DNA of 64,000 bases from positions 1,488,001 through 1,552,000 of the forward strand of contig OY987233.1 of the NCBI GenBank assembly GCA_963920705.1. The letters are read 5' to 3'. This document shows positions 41,590 to 51,077 of the stretch, one piece after another; position 1 is the stretch's first letter, and every line of letters starts with the position of its first letter. Source of the DNA: Odiellus spinosus. Taxonomy: Eukaryota > Arthropoda > Arachnida > Opiliones > Phalangiidae. Below the pieces are notes generated by a model, which worked only from the letters and a program-made list of their open reading frames with translations, had not been told where the DNA came from and did not search any database. Made by a program: the position numbers and the translations under genes.

Positions 41590-42306
41590 ATGCAAGAACA
41601 CGAACATTGCCTCTCCGAAAAACAAACTATCGGGATAAACGAGTCGGGTATTTTTATTCGCCGAAACGACACAAAGACTAGCGTAACGCTTAATCAAAGC
41701 GTTTGGGATAGCATCTGGTTATGGGAAGAAGACATCGAAGCCTTTTTCGAAGATACGATACATCGTTTTCAATGCTGGTTACCGGATAAATTCCAAATTG
41801 AAGGAAACGTATCACCCAATGGTATCAAGTTTATCGAAATTCAACAACATAATCGAGATACGTCAAAATATTCTCGTTCCTACAAGACTTGGTTCTCGAC
41901 TTCGAATGGATTCTCCTTCAAGAAAACGACTTGGAAAAGATTGAAACAGCTAAAAGCTAATTTGGATGAAGTCTTGCTAGCTAAAATAACGACTAAAAAA
42001 CTCTTCAAAAACCTTATTCTACAAGAAGTGATTGAGAATATGTATAACATCACCTTGGGTTGTTTTAACGAACCCTGTCGTGATCAATTAGCGCATGTTT
42101 TTAATTGCCCAACGCACAACGCCGTGGATTTTGACGAAATAATGGAAAAAAACATCGTGGAAGCTGTTCAAATGTTAAAAATGAATTCTATTATAAACAA
42201 ATTTCAAACCAAACACGTTGAATCCGAGGAAACTCTGGAACATTTGTTCGTAGAAATAACCAAAGATACGACCGACTTGAAATATGAAATTATGCATGAT
42301 ATTTAA
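41590..42306 (+). CDS. Polinton accessory protein, possibly PC4-like DNA-binding
   Basis: 238 residues, intact, ATG in a favourable context (ACCATGC). Two segments look alike: residues about 20-50 (GIFIRRNDTKTSVTLNQSVW...) and about 95-127 (SYKTWFSTSNGFSFKKTTW...LKANLDEVL). Each is a run of short strands followed by a Trp-containing helix, the layout of PC4 single-strand DNA-binding half-domains. Residues about 155-185 hold C-x4-C...H-x4-C-x3-H (CFNEPCRDQLAHVFNCPTH), a possible zinc site. It lies just upstream of the integrase. The PC4 suggestion is weak and rests on pattern only; the protein could equally be a Polinton-specific regulator. Confidence 0.5.
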   Translation: MQEHEHCLSEKQTIGINESGIFIRRNDTKTSVTLNQSVWDSIWLWEEDIEAFFEDTIHRFQCWLPDKFQIEGNVSPNGIKFIEIQQHNRDTSKYSRSYKTWFSTSNGFSFKKTTWKRLKQLKANLDEVLLAKITTKKLFKNLILQEVIENMYNITLGCFNEPCRDQLAHVFNCPTHNAVDFDEIMEKNIVEAVQMLKMNSIINKFQTKHVESEETLEHLFVEITKDTTDLKYEIMHDI

Positions 42307-42346
42307 ATAAAAACAAACTGTTTTTTTAAAAATTGTTATTATTACG

Positions 42347-43270
42347 ATGGTTGGTAAACGAGTAGCTCAAAAATTAAGCCGAGTGTACTACGATCCTCAA
42401 CACGCGGCTAGTTTAGGTTCGTTGAAAAAATTACAAGATGCCTTTCCGAATGTGTCGAAACAAGAGCTACAAGAATGGTTAACGAAGCAACCAGCCTATA
42501 CGAAACATAGAAACAGACGTAAAACATTCCCTAGAAACCAAATCTACGTAACTAGTATGGATGAAGTTTTTCAGGGAGATTTAATTGATTTACCTCAATT
42601 AGTTAAATATAATAATAAATATCGATACGTTTTAACGGTAATTGATTTGTTATCGAGATACGCTTGGGCAAAGCCTTTAAAAACCAAAACTGGTCAGGAA
42701 GTAATTAAAGCGCTCGAATCCATTTTTAAACAACGGACGCCGTCGCGATTTAATACGGACGAAGGCAGTGAGTTTATTAATAAATCAGTCCAAGCGTATT
42801 TAAAAAGGAAAGGTATTCAATGGTATCCTAGTTACGGTAATTTAAAATGTAGTATGGTGGAACGGTGGAATAGAACTTTAAAAAATCGAATGTTTAGATT
42901 CATGACGAAAAATAACGATTTTAACTACGCGAAACATTTACAAAAACTGGTGGAGGGGTACAATAAGGCGAAACATTCGACAATTGGAATAGCGCCGAGA
43001 GACGTGAATATTAATAACGAACATTTAGTATGGAAACGATTATACCTGAAAAAGAAGAAAGTTATAAAACCCAAATTGCGTCAAGGAGATCGAGTTCGAA
43101 TTTCGGCGGATAAAGGCGTTTTTGGTAAAGGATATACGGGCTACTGGACAGACGAAACTTTCATTATACGAAAAGTCCTCTTACGCGATCCACCTGCTTA
43201 CATCATTGAGGATGAAGATGGTGAAGTTATAAGAGGTTCCTTCTATGACCCTGAAGTCCAAAAAGTATGA
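42347..43270 (+). CDS. INT: Polinton retroviral-type integrase
   Basis: 307 residues, intact. The catalytic core runs from about 70 to 190, with D78 (FQGDLID), D138 (FNTDEGSEF) and E172 (VERWNRT); 33 residues separate the last two. Supporting blocks are VLTVIDLLSRYAWAKPL and the K-x4-VERWNRTLK helix. The C-terminal part (about 243-300, RQGDRVRIS...GYWTDETFIIRKV) is the SH3/chromo-like DNA-binding domain seen in retroviral and Polinton integrases. No HHCC finger is visible at the N-terminus. It would join element ends to target DNA and make the 6-bp duplication. It overlaps the protease start by four bases (ATGA). Confidence 0.95.
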   Translation: MVGKRVAQKLSRVYYDPQHAASLGSLKKLQDAFPNVSKQELQEWLTKQPAYTKHRNRRKTFPRNQIYVTSMDEVFQGDLIDLPQLVKYNNKYRYVLTVIDLLSRYAWAKPLKTKTGQEVIKALESIFKQRTPSRFNTDEGSEFINKSVQAYLKRKGIQWYPSYGNLKCSMVERWNRTLKNRMFRFMTKNNDFNYAKHLQKLVEGYNKAKHSTIGIAPRDVNINNEHLVWKRLYLKKKKVIKPKLRQGDRVRISADKGVFGKGYTGYWTDETFIIRKVLLRDPPAYIIEDEDGEVIRGSFYDPEVQKV

Positions 43271-43746
43271 ATACCGAAGAACTAACGTATTTTCTACAAT
43301 GCGATATCAGAACGGAACCCTTTTTTATCGGCGTCTTTCCGCAAGATATCATACCTGAGAAGCCCACCTTTAAACCCTACTGTTTCGTAGTTAATTCGGA
43401 ACCTTCCACCGAAAGTGGTTTGCATTGGATGTGTGTTTTTGTGGATCGAGAAAATGTCGGTCATTTCTTCTGCTCTTACGGTAAAGATCCTAGTTATTAC
43501 GGATTGGATTTATCAAAGTACACTTCGAGATGGAAATACAACCCGACATCGTTACAGCCAAACTCTTCGCTCACGTGCGGAGGTCACGTGGTTTTTGTTT
43601 TAACCAGTTTATGTGACGGCCTTTCTTTCGAAAATATACTAAATGAAATGTATAACTTAAAAGATAAAACATATAACGATATTATTATAATGTTAAATAT
43701 GTGTGTGCATTTAATGAATCACGATAACGGTTCTTGTATCAAATAA
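43267..43746 (+). CDS. PRO: Adenain-like cysteine protease (virion maturation)
   Basis: 159 residues, a little shorter than adenoviral proteases (about 200). H53 (GLHWMCVF), Q97 (SLQPNSS) and C104 (LTCGGHVVF) occupy the catalytic His, oxyanion Gln and nucleophile Cys positions of the C5/Ulp1-type family. In the usual motif, an acidic residue sits in the F-D/E-x-[FY]-G block; here that block reads FFCSYGKDP with C69 at the acid position, which is odd. The enzyme would cut virion precursors, likely at Gly-Gly sites. It starts within the last codon of the integrase and is the last gene of the rightward block. Confidence 0.88.
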   Translation: MNTEELTYFLQCDIRTEPFFIGVFPQDIIPEKPTFKPYCFVVNSEPSTESGLHWMCVFVDRENVGHFFCSYGKDPSYYGLDLSKYTSRWKYNPTSLQPNSSLTCGGHVVFVLTSLCDGLSFENILNEMYNLKDKTYNDIIIMLNMCVHLMNHDNGSCIK

Positions 43747-43820
43747 TTTTATTAGTTTTTTTCACATTTAGCCATTTTAACATGTTTCTTACAGAAATAA
43801 CAGTACAAATGTTTAGGTGA

Positions 43821-44186
43821 TTAGAAAGCACCGTTTAGAGCAAAAGCAAAAACGAATAACAGATTTGTGAATGCTTCAACTATGCTCAAAGTCAGTATAT
43901 TTTTTAAAATGAAAAATATATTTACTATAAACATATAACAAAGAGCAAAAATAAAATAAAAACACCTATGAATCGGGTTATCTTGAAAATATAGACATAT
44001 AAATAAAGAACATTCGCATTCTACGGAATTCCGGTGTTTAATCTTGGAATATATTAAACAAATAATCAAAACCGGAATTAACGCTATTAACGCGCAAACT
44101 GTCAAAAGAAATAATAACGGGAATGCTATTAAAAGCACTATTCCATGTAGAAGGTGACCTATTATCTTTAACGCTACGATTCCCAT
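43821..44186 (-). CDS. Small multi-pass membrane protein
   Basis: 121 residues. Residues about 6-45 (IIGHLLHGIVLLIAFPLLFL, then LTVCALIALIPVLIICLIY) form one long or two hydrophobic spans. A short Cys-rich loop (ECECSLFICLYF) follows, then two more spans (about 74-95 and 98-118). No signal peptidase site is evident. I recognise no family; a virion membrane or egress role is possible but unproven. The start overlaps the end of the upstream 218-residue gene by 13 bp, placing it last in the leftward block. Confidence 0.55.
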   Translation of the reverse strand: MGIVALKIIGHLLHGIVLLIAFPLLFLLTVCALIALIPVLIICLIYSKIKHRNSVECECSLFICLYFQDNPIHRCFYFIFALCYMFIVNIFFILKNILTLSIVEAFTNLLFVFAFALNGAF

Positions 44187-44830
44187 CGTCTTCCAATTTT
44201 CAGATTTTTTCTTAAGGTCATGCGTTCTTGGTTTTCTTCGTTCTCGTTCGGTTTACTGAGAGATGCACGTTTGTATCTTTGTTGTTTCTCCTTTAATCTT
44301 TCAGCCGTACTCTGTCTCGGCGGGGTGGTTTTTGGTTGCGTCGCTATAAAATTACTGAGAGCTTGGGCTAAAGGAGCGAGTTGACGGAGAGATGATGCTG
44401 GTTTTGAAACTGCGACTGACTGTTTCGTTGATCGTTTAGGCGTTTGAGACGATATCGCTTGTAAGGGTGTTGCTGGTTGAGGGGTAGACGATAACGTCAT
44501 CGGGGTGGAGTGCTGCATCGGTGTAAACATAGTGCTGGTAATGTTGGTAGGTGTTTGCCAAGGCATTGTCTGTGACGTTGCTGGGGGTGTGGGAATACTT
44601 GGGGTCGTGATTGGTAGATTTTTCACGTTAACGTAGGGGGGTTCGATGAGACTTTTCATATTTAGGTATCTTTGAAAAACATCCGAATATAAACGTAGTT
44701 TTTGCTCATTTTGCTCATTTGACAAACTTCTGTCGTGTAATATTTTAGACATTTCACGGTCGAGTTGGTTAGTTTCCTTTTCCGGATCGGATAAGACCGT
44801 AGTTTCCGGAACTAAAATCTTTCGTTTCAT
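44174..44830 (-). CDS. Polinton-conserved protein with disordered Pro/Thr/Ser-rich centre
   Basis: 218 residues. The N-terminal block (KILVPETTVLSDPEKE, then LDREMSKILHDRSLSNEQN...LYSDVFQRYLNM) matches a short conserved module, a Leu-D-x-E-M helix followed by L-Y-x-x-V-x-Q-R-Y-L, that occurs in many metazoan Polintons. Residues about 70-165 are low-complexity Pro/Thr/Gln. The tail is charged and basic. The role is unknown; its neighbours are tiny basic virion-like proteins and the packaging ATPase, so a virion or assembly protein is likely. The start codon overlaps the stop of the 77-residue gene by one base (TAATG). Confidence 0.6.
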   Translation of the reverse strand: MKRKILVPETTVLSDPEKETNQLDREMSKILHDRSLSNEQNEQKLRLYSDVFQRYLNMKSLIEPPYVNVKNLPITTPSIPTPPATSQTMPWQTPTNITSTMFTPMQHSTPMTLSSTPQPATPLQAISSQTPKRSTKQSVAVSKPASSLRQLAPLAQALSNFIATQPKTTPPRQSTAERLKEKQQRYKRASLSKPNENEENQERMTLRKNLKIGRRWES

Positions 44831-45063
44831 TACGTGAAAGAAGAAATCGTGGAAATCAAGGCCGGAACCAAAGCTCCAATTAAACCCGGGAGAAACCCGC
44901 CAGCTTGTTTTATAAGGATTCGTCGTTTGTTTTTACCTAAGACACGTTTATTGGCTAATTTTCGAATGAATGAGCCGTGTTGTTTCACGTATAATCTCTC
45001 TTTCTCGGGCAAATCGATATTTCCTCGTAATAAATTGTAAAACGAGTTATAAATGGCTTTCAT
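44830..45063 (-). CDS. Small Polinton virion-like protein with IKQAGG motif
   Basis: 77 residues: a basic first half (HGSFIRKLANKRVLGKNKRR) followed by ILIKQAGG (49-56) and a hydrophobic tail (FLPGLIGALVPALISTISSF). The pattern of basic helices, a Gln-Ala-Gly-Gly site and a hydrophobic membrane-active tail recurs in small proteins beside Polinton packaging genes. The QAGG resembles that of the core-like protein at 39657, suggesting both are substrates of the element's protease. It overlaps the next upstream small gene by four bases (ATGA) and the downstream gene by one base. Confidence 0.6.
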   Translation of the reverse strand: MKAIYNSFYNLLRGNIDLPEKERLYVKQHGSFIRKLANKRVLGKNKRRILIKQAGGFLPGLIGALVPALISTISSFT

Positions 45064-45227
45064 TTGATTATTTTTAGCTTTTTTAAGATTCGGGTTAATT
45101 TCCCACCACCTTCTTGACTAGCTTTGTTCAAACCTCGGAAAAATCGCACGTGTTTTTTTAAGGGGTGGGACTTACGACGTCTAGCTTTCTTGAACTTTTT
45201 CAAGAGACCTTTTACCTTTCGTCTCAT
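45060..45227 (-). CDS. Highly basic 55-residue core-like protein
   Basis: From the ATG at 45227: MRRKVKGLLKKFKKARRRKS..., about 40 percent Lys plus Arg, with a QEGGG patch (38-42) and a basic tail (LTRILKKLKIIK). An open frame extends 12 codons further up but without an ATG. Composition and size recall adenovirus mu/pX-type DNA-condensing peptides; this is inference from composition. It is read just after the ATPase gene in the leftward block. Confidence 0.5.
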   Translation of the reverse strand: MRRKVKGLLKKFKKARRRKSHPLKKHVRFFRGLNKASQEGGGKLTRILKKLKIIK

Positions 45228-45289
45228 TCTAACTCTTAGGATCAAATAAAGTAAACACTTCAAATGTTACGATATATATATATATATAT

Positions 45290-45942
45290 TTATTTGTGAT
45301 CGTGTACAAAAATCATATTTCCTTCATGCGGAAAAACATTGGTTCTTAAACGTAAATCATCATTAATATTTTGTTTTAAATCAATGCACAAGTATGAAAA
45401 AGGCTTATCGCGGGTAACAAAATCGTAAGCCTTTGTTACAAGATTTTTATTACTCGGAAATATTTGTCTACTTAGATAGTTAATTTGTGAACCGTCTCTA
45501 GGGTTCCGAAAAACAATTATATAAGAAGCGTTCAAACTGATAGTTCGACTTTCTTTACCTTGACCAAATAAGTTTTGAGTTAATAAAGCCACCGAAAGGT
45601 TTTTATGATGCGAACCAACGCAAAAATATTTGAAACATTAGTGCTATTATAGCATGTCGATGCTAAATCATCGATAATTACAAAATTATTAATTTTTTCA
45701 TTCCAAAAACTAGAATCATCAGGCGGTAAACCTTCTAAAAATTCAATATTCTTAATTTCTTTTTTCATTTCATCAAATAAAGGTTGATATTCTTTATAAC
45801 AATACACGATCCCATCAGGGGGCGGAACGATTAAACAATCAGCGTGTTTCAACAGGTTATGAATCCAAGTACTTTTTCCCGACATGGTACTACCAGCTAA
45901 TAACAATTGGATGGGAGCTTGGAATTTTACTCTACAACACAT
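45290..45942 (-). CDS. ATP: Packaging ATPase (FtsK/HerA-type), interrupted by one frameshift
   Basis: The first frame (45942-45580) begins MCCRVKFQAPIQLLLAGSTM and carries Walker A (AGSTMSGKST) and Walker B (NNFVIIDDL). The family then continues in another frame (45592-45290) with ALLTQNLFGQGK, SLNASYIIVFRNPRD and LSRQIFP, the conserved motifs downstream of Walker B. The switch lies between about 45600 and 45625, where the two frames differ by a single base. Full length would be about 215 residues, normal for Polintons. This enzyme pumps DNA into capsids. The break may be decay, a sequencing error or, less likely, programmed frameshifting. Confidence 0.9.
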
Positions 45943-46124
45943 TTTAAGTCTTTTATACGCTTTTTAAAATGGTTATTAATAAATTTTGCTTCAAAATCCT
46001 TTATCTTTTTTCGAAAATGTTGCTTATCACGATAAAACCAATCCACACGATCTTCCGTAGGAAAATACCACACGACTGGTAATTCGTCAAAGGTGACGCT
46101 TTTATATATCTTTTCCGACGACAT
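45927..46124 (-). CDS. Small hypothetical protein between BIR and ATPase genes
   Basis: 65 residues from the ATG at 46124 (MSSEKIYKSVTFDELPVVWY...), rich in Lys, Phe and Asp (KIKDFEAKFINNHFKKRIKDL). It overlaps the end of the BIR gene by 23 bp and the start of the ATPase gene by 16 bp, which suits the tightly packed leftward block. No family recognised. Confidence 0.5.
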   Translation of the reverse strand: MSSEKIYKSVTFDELPVVWYFPTEDRVDWFYRDKQHFRKKIKDFEAKFINNHFKKRIKDLKCVVE

Positions 46125-46537
46125 CGAGCATCCCTTGTTGGAAATCAATAATGCCTTGTTGGAAGACTTCGAGAAGTTTTAAAATGGTAGTGTTTTCCAC
46201 TAAAGGCGTGAGTTGTTCCAAACAATCACGAGCGATGTTTTCACGACGTTGTTCTTCCGCACGCGTAACGTTACATCGATCCGTTCCGAGAACAAAATCA
46301 CAAAATGGTGCTACTTTTTGATGCACACTAATAGGATCCATACCATCCGTATACAAATCGTTATCCCATTTCTCAAAGATATTATGACAACTGAAACATT
46401 GCGTTTTAAGTCCGTCGTTGAGGTAAAAAAAACCCGGCTCTAGCGAAATCGTCAGGCTTCATCCAGTTTGGTAGATTTGGTTGTTTCGTATACCATTTCA
46501 GGTTAAACGATTTAAGACGTTGGCTTTCTCGATTCAT
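46102..46537 (-). CDS. BIR-domain (inhibitor-of-apoptosis-like) protein, frameshifted
   Basis: The reading starts at an ATG inside the end of the polymerase gene (46537). The first frame gives the BIR opening: a Phe...W stretch (SFNLKWYTKQPNL), then DDFARAGFF. It stops at 46406. Beyond an A8 run (46425-46432) another frame gives QCFSCHNIFEKWD and DPISVHQKVAPFCDFV, the zinc ligands C-x2-C...H-x6-C of a BIR; the gap between second Cys and His is 21 residues against the usual 16. About 60 further residues (AEEQRRENIARDCLEQL...) carry no RING. BIR proteins bind caspases or other partners and block cell death, so a host-manipulation role is likely. The frames differ by one base in the homopolymer. 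Confidence 0.75.
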
Positions 46538-49500
46538 CCTTCTCGGTCGAATATCCAAATGGAAGTGTGGAGAAATCGCTCAGATCGACGATTCTTTTAT
46601 TGAAAGTCACCCCGAAAGTTTTTTTCAAATTAGCTAAAAATAGTTTGGCTGTACTCTTACTACGCACCACGTTAAACGGCACTTCTAAAGTGTACTTGGT
46701 TCCTGGTTTTTCCAAAGCCGTTTTTATCAAATCAAAATTGATAATTTCTTCGTTTTTTCTATTCAAGGATATACCTTTCATTTTCGTGACACTTTTTCCA
46801 TCGGCTCTCTTGTAGCTGTATGATTTAGGTCCTGACGTCACAAACTCGGTGATATAACTTCCATCCAATTCATCGGTCCAATCACCCATAAATTGACCCA
46901 GAGGCGGAAAATTTGAATCATCATTTTTCGAACAGATAAAGGCTACCGAATCCGTATCTGTGTAAATAACTCTTCTGCCCAACTTGTTTAAGGCTTGAAA
47001 CAATAATATTCGACCGTAGGAACTAACGAAACTTCCAACTACCGGCGATCCTTTGTAATAAGTTGGACAAAAATCTTTCTTGTATCTGTAGCTCAACATA
47101 CAAGTCTCGTCGTTGACCGGTTTAACATCCGTCAGTTCAATCGTTGGGTCGTTTATTATGTTAATATAATCAGCGTACGTTTTAACAAAAAGAGTTTTTG
47201 GTTTATCGTGATTTAAACAATGACGTCCCCATAACGAATTCAATGCCAATTTCGCAATAGCCCTTAAGGCGGGGTTGTTCGTGACGTCATCATAATTTAT
47301 CTCGATATCTTCTTTTTCCCAAATAGCTTCTAAATATTTTTTTTTTCCATTTCGGAGTTGACGTCTCGAGGCCATCCAGAATTTTGGATTTTGAGTTTTA
47401 AAAAAGTGTTGATATAGCTACCGAAGAAACCGGAATCTTCGTTTTTCACATACGTATATCTTTTCGCGTAATGATGAACTTCGTAGATCTCCATGATGAC
47501 GTATCCAGCTTCAACCGCCATGTACAATTCGGGGGTGGTCCATACACCTTCCAAAGCTCGTTCTTCGTCAGTATGATCGCATGATTCAACATCATTTTCT
47601 ACGCATGTGCGACATATTGCGAAAAAACGTTTTTTCCTCGTTCGGTATTGTAAAGCGGGTATGTAGGCGTCTTTTTTAGGTAATACTTTGCAAGAAATTA
47701 ATCCAAAATAAAAATTTGTTTCGTAATTAAAATTTCGCGTAATTACTTCCGGGTGATCTCGAGGATAGTCTTTTGTCTTGCAAACGTAAGGATAAAGGCT
47801 GCATACATCGTAATATAATATCCTTTCTTCCGGTTGAACCTTATAATACAACTTGAAACATTCTGTCCGACCACCGTATAGCGCAGACCTGGGACCGATG
47901 GGTGAACGAAATTTGAGTGGGGTACAAAAGTTTTTCATTTCCGAGTTGTTTTTTAACATTTCGTCAAATTCGCAACTCCATATTTGAACGTATTCGGCAT
48001 TCGGAGCCGTGGCTTTGATACAATCATCTCGATCCAAGGTTCTTTCGTACAAATTCTTGAAAGTATCTTGTAGGAGCGGGTACCGTTGACTTCCCTTCGT
48101 GTGAAGAGGGCATCCGTGCATGAAATCACCGTCATATTGAAAGATTATTTCTGGATCGGTAGAGTATCCATCCACCGGGAAACGACCAATTTTCTTTTCC
48201 CCTTCCAAGGAAAGCGTTGTTCGAATTTTTATACCTCTCTTCTGTTCTTCCCAAGCCAGCCATTTCAAAGCCGATTGACTTTGATTACATTTATTTCCAT
48301 ATCCATTAGCGGGTACCACGCCTAAACTGTATTCTTCCAAATACCTGTGCAGAAAAAAGTTCGTACACGCACCGGCGATAGTTAAAGCGTTCATATTCGT
48401 CACGTCAAATCTCGTTTCTCTCACAAAGAGTTCCCGAAATTTATCAACTCCTTGTTGTAAAACTTTCACATCCATGATGGTAAAGTGCTCCAATTCTTCG
48501 CGTAAATTATAAACCGGTTGTTTCGGTTTTTCTTCATACCATTTTAAAAATTCTCGATAATCTTTTTCCTTCATATGTTCGGGTTGGAAATATTCTATCG
48601 CTGGAACAGATCCAACGTACTCCATATGGGTTTCATCGTGAAAAATATATGGGAAAAATTGTTTCTCATCCTCGAGGGAAAATGTCGAGGGAAAAGTTCG
48701 AAGGGGTTGAGAAATAAAATTAAAGGAATCGATAAATTTAATTTTGGAACATGGTAAAAAGATTCCTAATAATTTACTTCCGTCAAAAACTACGCTAAAT
48801 TTAACCGACATTTTTAACAAATTGTTTAAAATAAAAAACGAGTCGAACCCTTTGCTATTGTGAGCCATTATTGTGACGTTTTCAAAGACCGGAAGTGTTT
48901 TTTTAGTTCGTTTTGATTCGTGTTGCATAATTGTCTCTTTCGTCTGGAACAAGTAGTTCAAAAACTGCGTAACGCAATCGAATCCACGAAATATGTTATA
49001 AGCGTATTGTTTCTCTTCCTTTTCCATGGCACTGACGATTAAAACGGGGACGTGTTCGCCATCTTTGACAATCGACTCAGAGTCAAAGTAACATCGCCGC
49101 ATCTTTTCGTATTTAGTTATTAACGGCATAACGTAACAATGATTTTTCTCATGTCGAATTAAACAGTTTTGACATTGCATAGAACATTCATGATTTTCAG
49201 TTATTTCTAAACCACATTCTAAACACCGTTTAAAATTTTCACAAGTACCGTTAGCAACGTGCATATCAAAACACACTTGCCCTTTAAAATAACGATAACA
49301 TTTACGACATCTAATCGGTATTAAAAGTTTTTCTTCGTGAAACACGTTTAAAGTTTTACATCGATTACATTTTACTCTAGTCGCGCACTCGTGTTTTTTA
49401 AATTTCAGAATGTTTATGAAATATTTTTAAACACTTTGAACAATATGTTTCACCGCCTTTTAAGAAATGAAAATCTTTAAGCACGTGAACGTGATCATCA

Positions 49501-50366
49501 TTAACTAAGACGAGAAAGATTTGTTTTTCTCGATAAGACCCCACAAAATAATTTTCCAAATTATCAACTCTAACAACAACAATCTGATACTCTTGTAAAT
49601 AGTTTTGAAATTGTTGAATATTATTTAAATCAACGGCTCCGGGTTCAATATTGGCTTGACGATATAACTTTAACGCTTCCATTTTTTGTAAATGATAACT
49701 ACAATCTTTGATTTTTCGGTAATACGATTTCTCGTCATTCGACTGTTGATGTTTTTTGTTCTGACTCCTTTCATATCTCATGTTAGCTAAATAAATTCCA
49801 ATCACCAGCGCTCTTCCGAAACATAAATCATCGTTATTTTCAATGTAAATATAATTTGGGTTGGTTTTGAAAAAGCTATCAAAAGGTATAATGTTTCTAG
49901 CGTTAAAGGATTTTTGACGAGTTCCAACCGGAATATCGCATTGTAAAAAAATAACGTCAAAAGTGAGAGACGCTTGTAAATGAAAGTTTTTATTTGATTG
50001 AGCCACTTGAGAATTAGCGCCCAGAACACGATGAGCCGTTAATTCATTTACATTCATCAATCTTAAATTGATCGGATTTTGCAATTCATCTGATCTTATG
50101 CAAAACCTAACCCGATTATATCCTTGATAACCCTGTAATAATTCACTCAAGATCGAATTAATGATACTGAGAAATGTTTCGTGAACTTCGGTTAGTTTAA
50201 TTCGATCCAAATTTTTAAATTTTACTTTATATTCCAACTGGTGACATTTATATTTCAATGATTTTTTATTAAGAGTTCTTTCGCAATAATAATATTGTTT
50301 CGGGTTATATTTAAGACTTAAATTGAGAGGTTCATTTTCCTCGTCCGAGGAGTCTGAGCTACTCAT
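46512..50366 (-). CDS. POLB: Protein-primed family B DNA polymerase, interrupted by two frameshifts
   Basis: Starts at MSSSDSSDEE (50366). The first frame, to 49398, carries a D-L-C-F block (NNDDLCFGRALVIG) and a later His-rich stretch (NDDHVHVLKD), an N-terminal domain seen in many Polinton polymerases, then YCSKCLKIF of a zinc cluster. The second frame (to 47330) continues with several C-x2-C pairs, Exo I (D88, E90), Exo II (N163, D168), Exo III (D292), a QYDGDFMHGCP endonuclease-like insert, YGG (490-492) and motif A (DVCSLYP, D513). The third frame (to 46512) has motif B (KLALNSLWG) and motif C (YTDTDS). Switch points are about 49395-49425 and a T10 run at 47337-47346. Total is about 1,280 codons, normal for the family. 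It replicates the linear element. Confidence 0.93.
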
Positions 50367-50489
50367 TTTAAGTGAAATATATTCTCGAAAAGGTTCAAGT
50401 TTTGATGCAATTTGTGTATTCTCTCCAAAAAGCGCTAAATGGTTTTTTAATACCACCAGGTGGTTGAAAATTGATACTTAAAAAGCGAG

Positions 50490-51062
50490 TTATATATGAT
50501 AAATCGTAATGAAAAACGCTTCAAAACATTTAAGATCATGATAATATTTAAACACTTTACAAGTTATATTATTTTCTATGGTTTTCAGATTAAGCATGTT
50601 TAATTGTTTTATTAAAAACACACTCCAGTCATAATTTTTTGATATTAATATTCTATCTGTATATTCAAGTGTTTCAGACGCTTTTCGTAATTGTGCTAGT
50701 ATCAATTCACGTATGACAGCTACGTTTTTTTCATACAAATAAATTTCATAACCGTTAATATATGTAACACGTGATTTCATTTTCGGATAATCATTACAAA
50801 AATTATTTGTAAGATATATTGGATTTATAAACTTCATCGTATTAATACTAAAATATACTTGTCCTTGATAAGGTCTAATTACATACATATATTTTATTAA
50901 ACCAGTCTGTTCTAAGTGTAATAAAAGTGTTACGTATTCTTCGTAATCTTCAAGTATCAGGTCAAAATCATCATGTAGGTTCACTTCTTTTTTGAATTCT
51001 CGATACCTACATCTACGACAGATTGCGTGCATAGCGATAATTTGAAGACTTGGTGGATTCAT
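50490..51062 (-). CDS. Accessory protein, BC-box-like paralogue C
   Basis: 190 residues opening MNPPSLQIIAMHAICRRCRY, a short helix that fits the S/T-L-x3-C/A-x3 BC-box pattern and is shared with the two genes upstream on this strand. A segment DFDLILEDYEEYVTLLLHLE (about 33-52) matches the 61-residue paralogue at 51078 (YYDLIYKDYEQYMELLFAIG). The remainder is Ile/Tyr/Lys-rich with no family recognised. BC-boxes recruit Elongin B/C to ubiquitin ligases; that function here is speculation. It ends 124 bp before the polymerase ATG and 16 bp separate it from the gene before it. Confidence 0.6.
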   Translation of the reverse strand: MNPPSLQIIAMHAICRRCRYREFKKEVNLHDDFDLILEDYEEYVTLLLHLEQTGLIKYMYVIRPYQGQVYFSINTMKFINPIYLTNNFCNDYPKMKSRVTYINGYEIYLYEKNVAVIRELILAQLRKASETLEYTDRILISKNYDWSVFLIKQLNMLNLKTIENNITCKVFKYYHDLKCFEAFFITIYHI

Positions 51063-51077
51063 CTCAACAAGAATAAA

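Noticed and set aside
44834-45040. Plus-strand frame opposite the small virion-like gene
   Set aside because: The minus strand carries the conserved QAGG-type protein with coupled overlaps on both sides.
45270-45290. AT dinucleotide run as a promoter
   Set aside because: Simple repeat between two genes of the same strand; no spacing or context argues for a start site.
47953-48757. Small frames inside the polymerase gene on either strand
   Set aside because: They overlap conserved exonuclease and polymerase motifs of the real frame.
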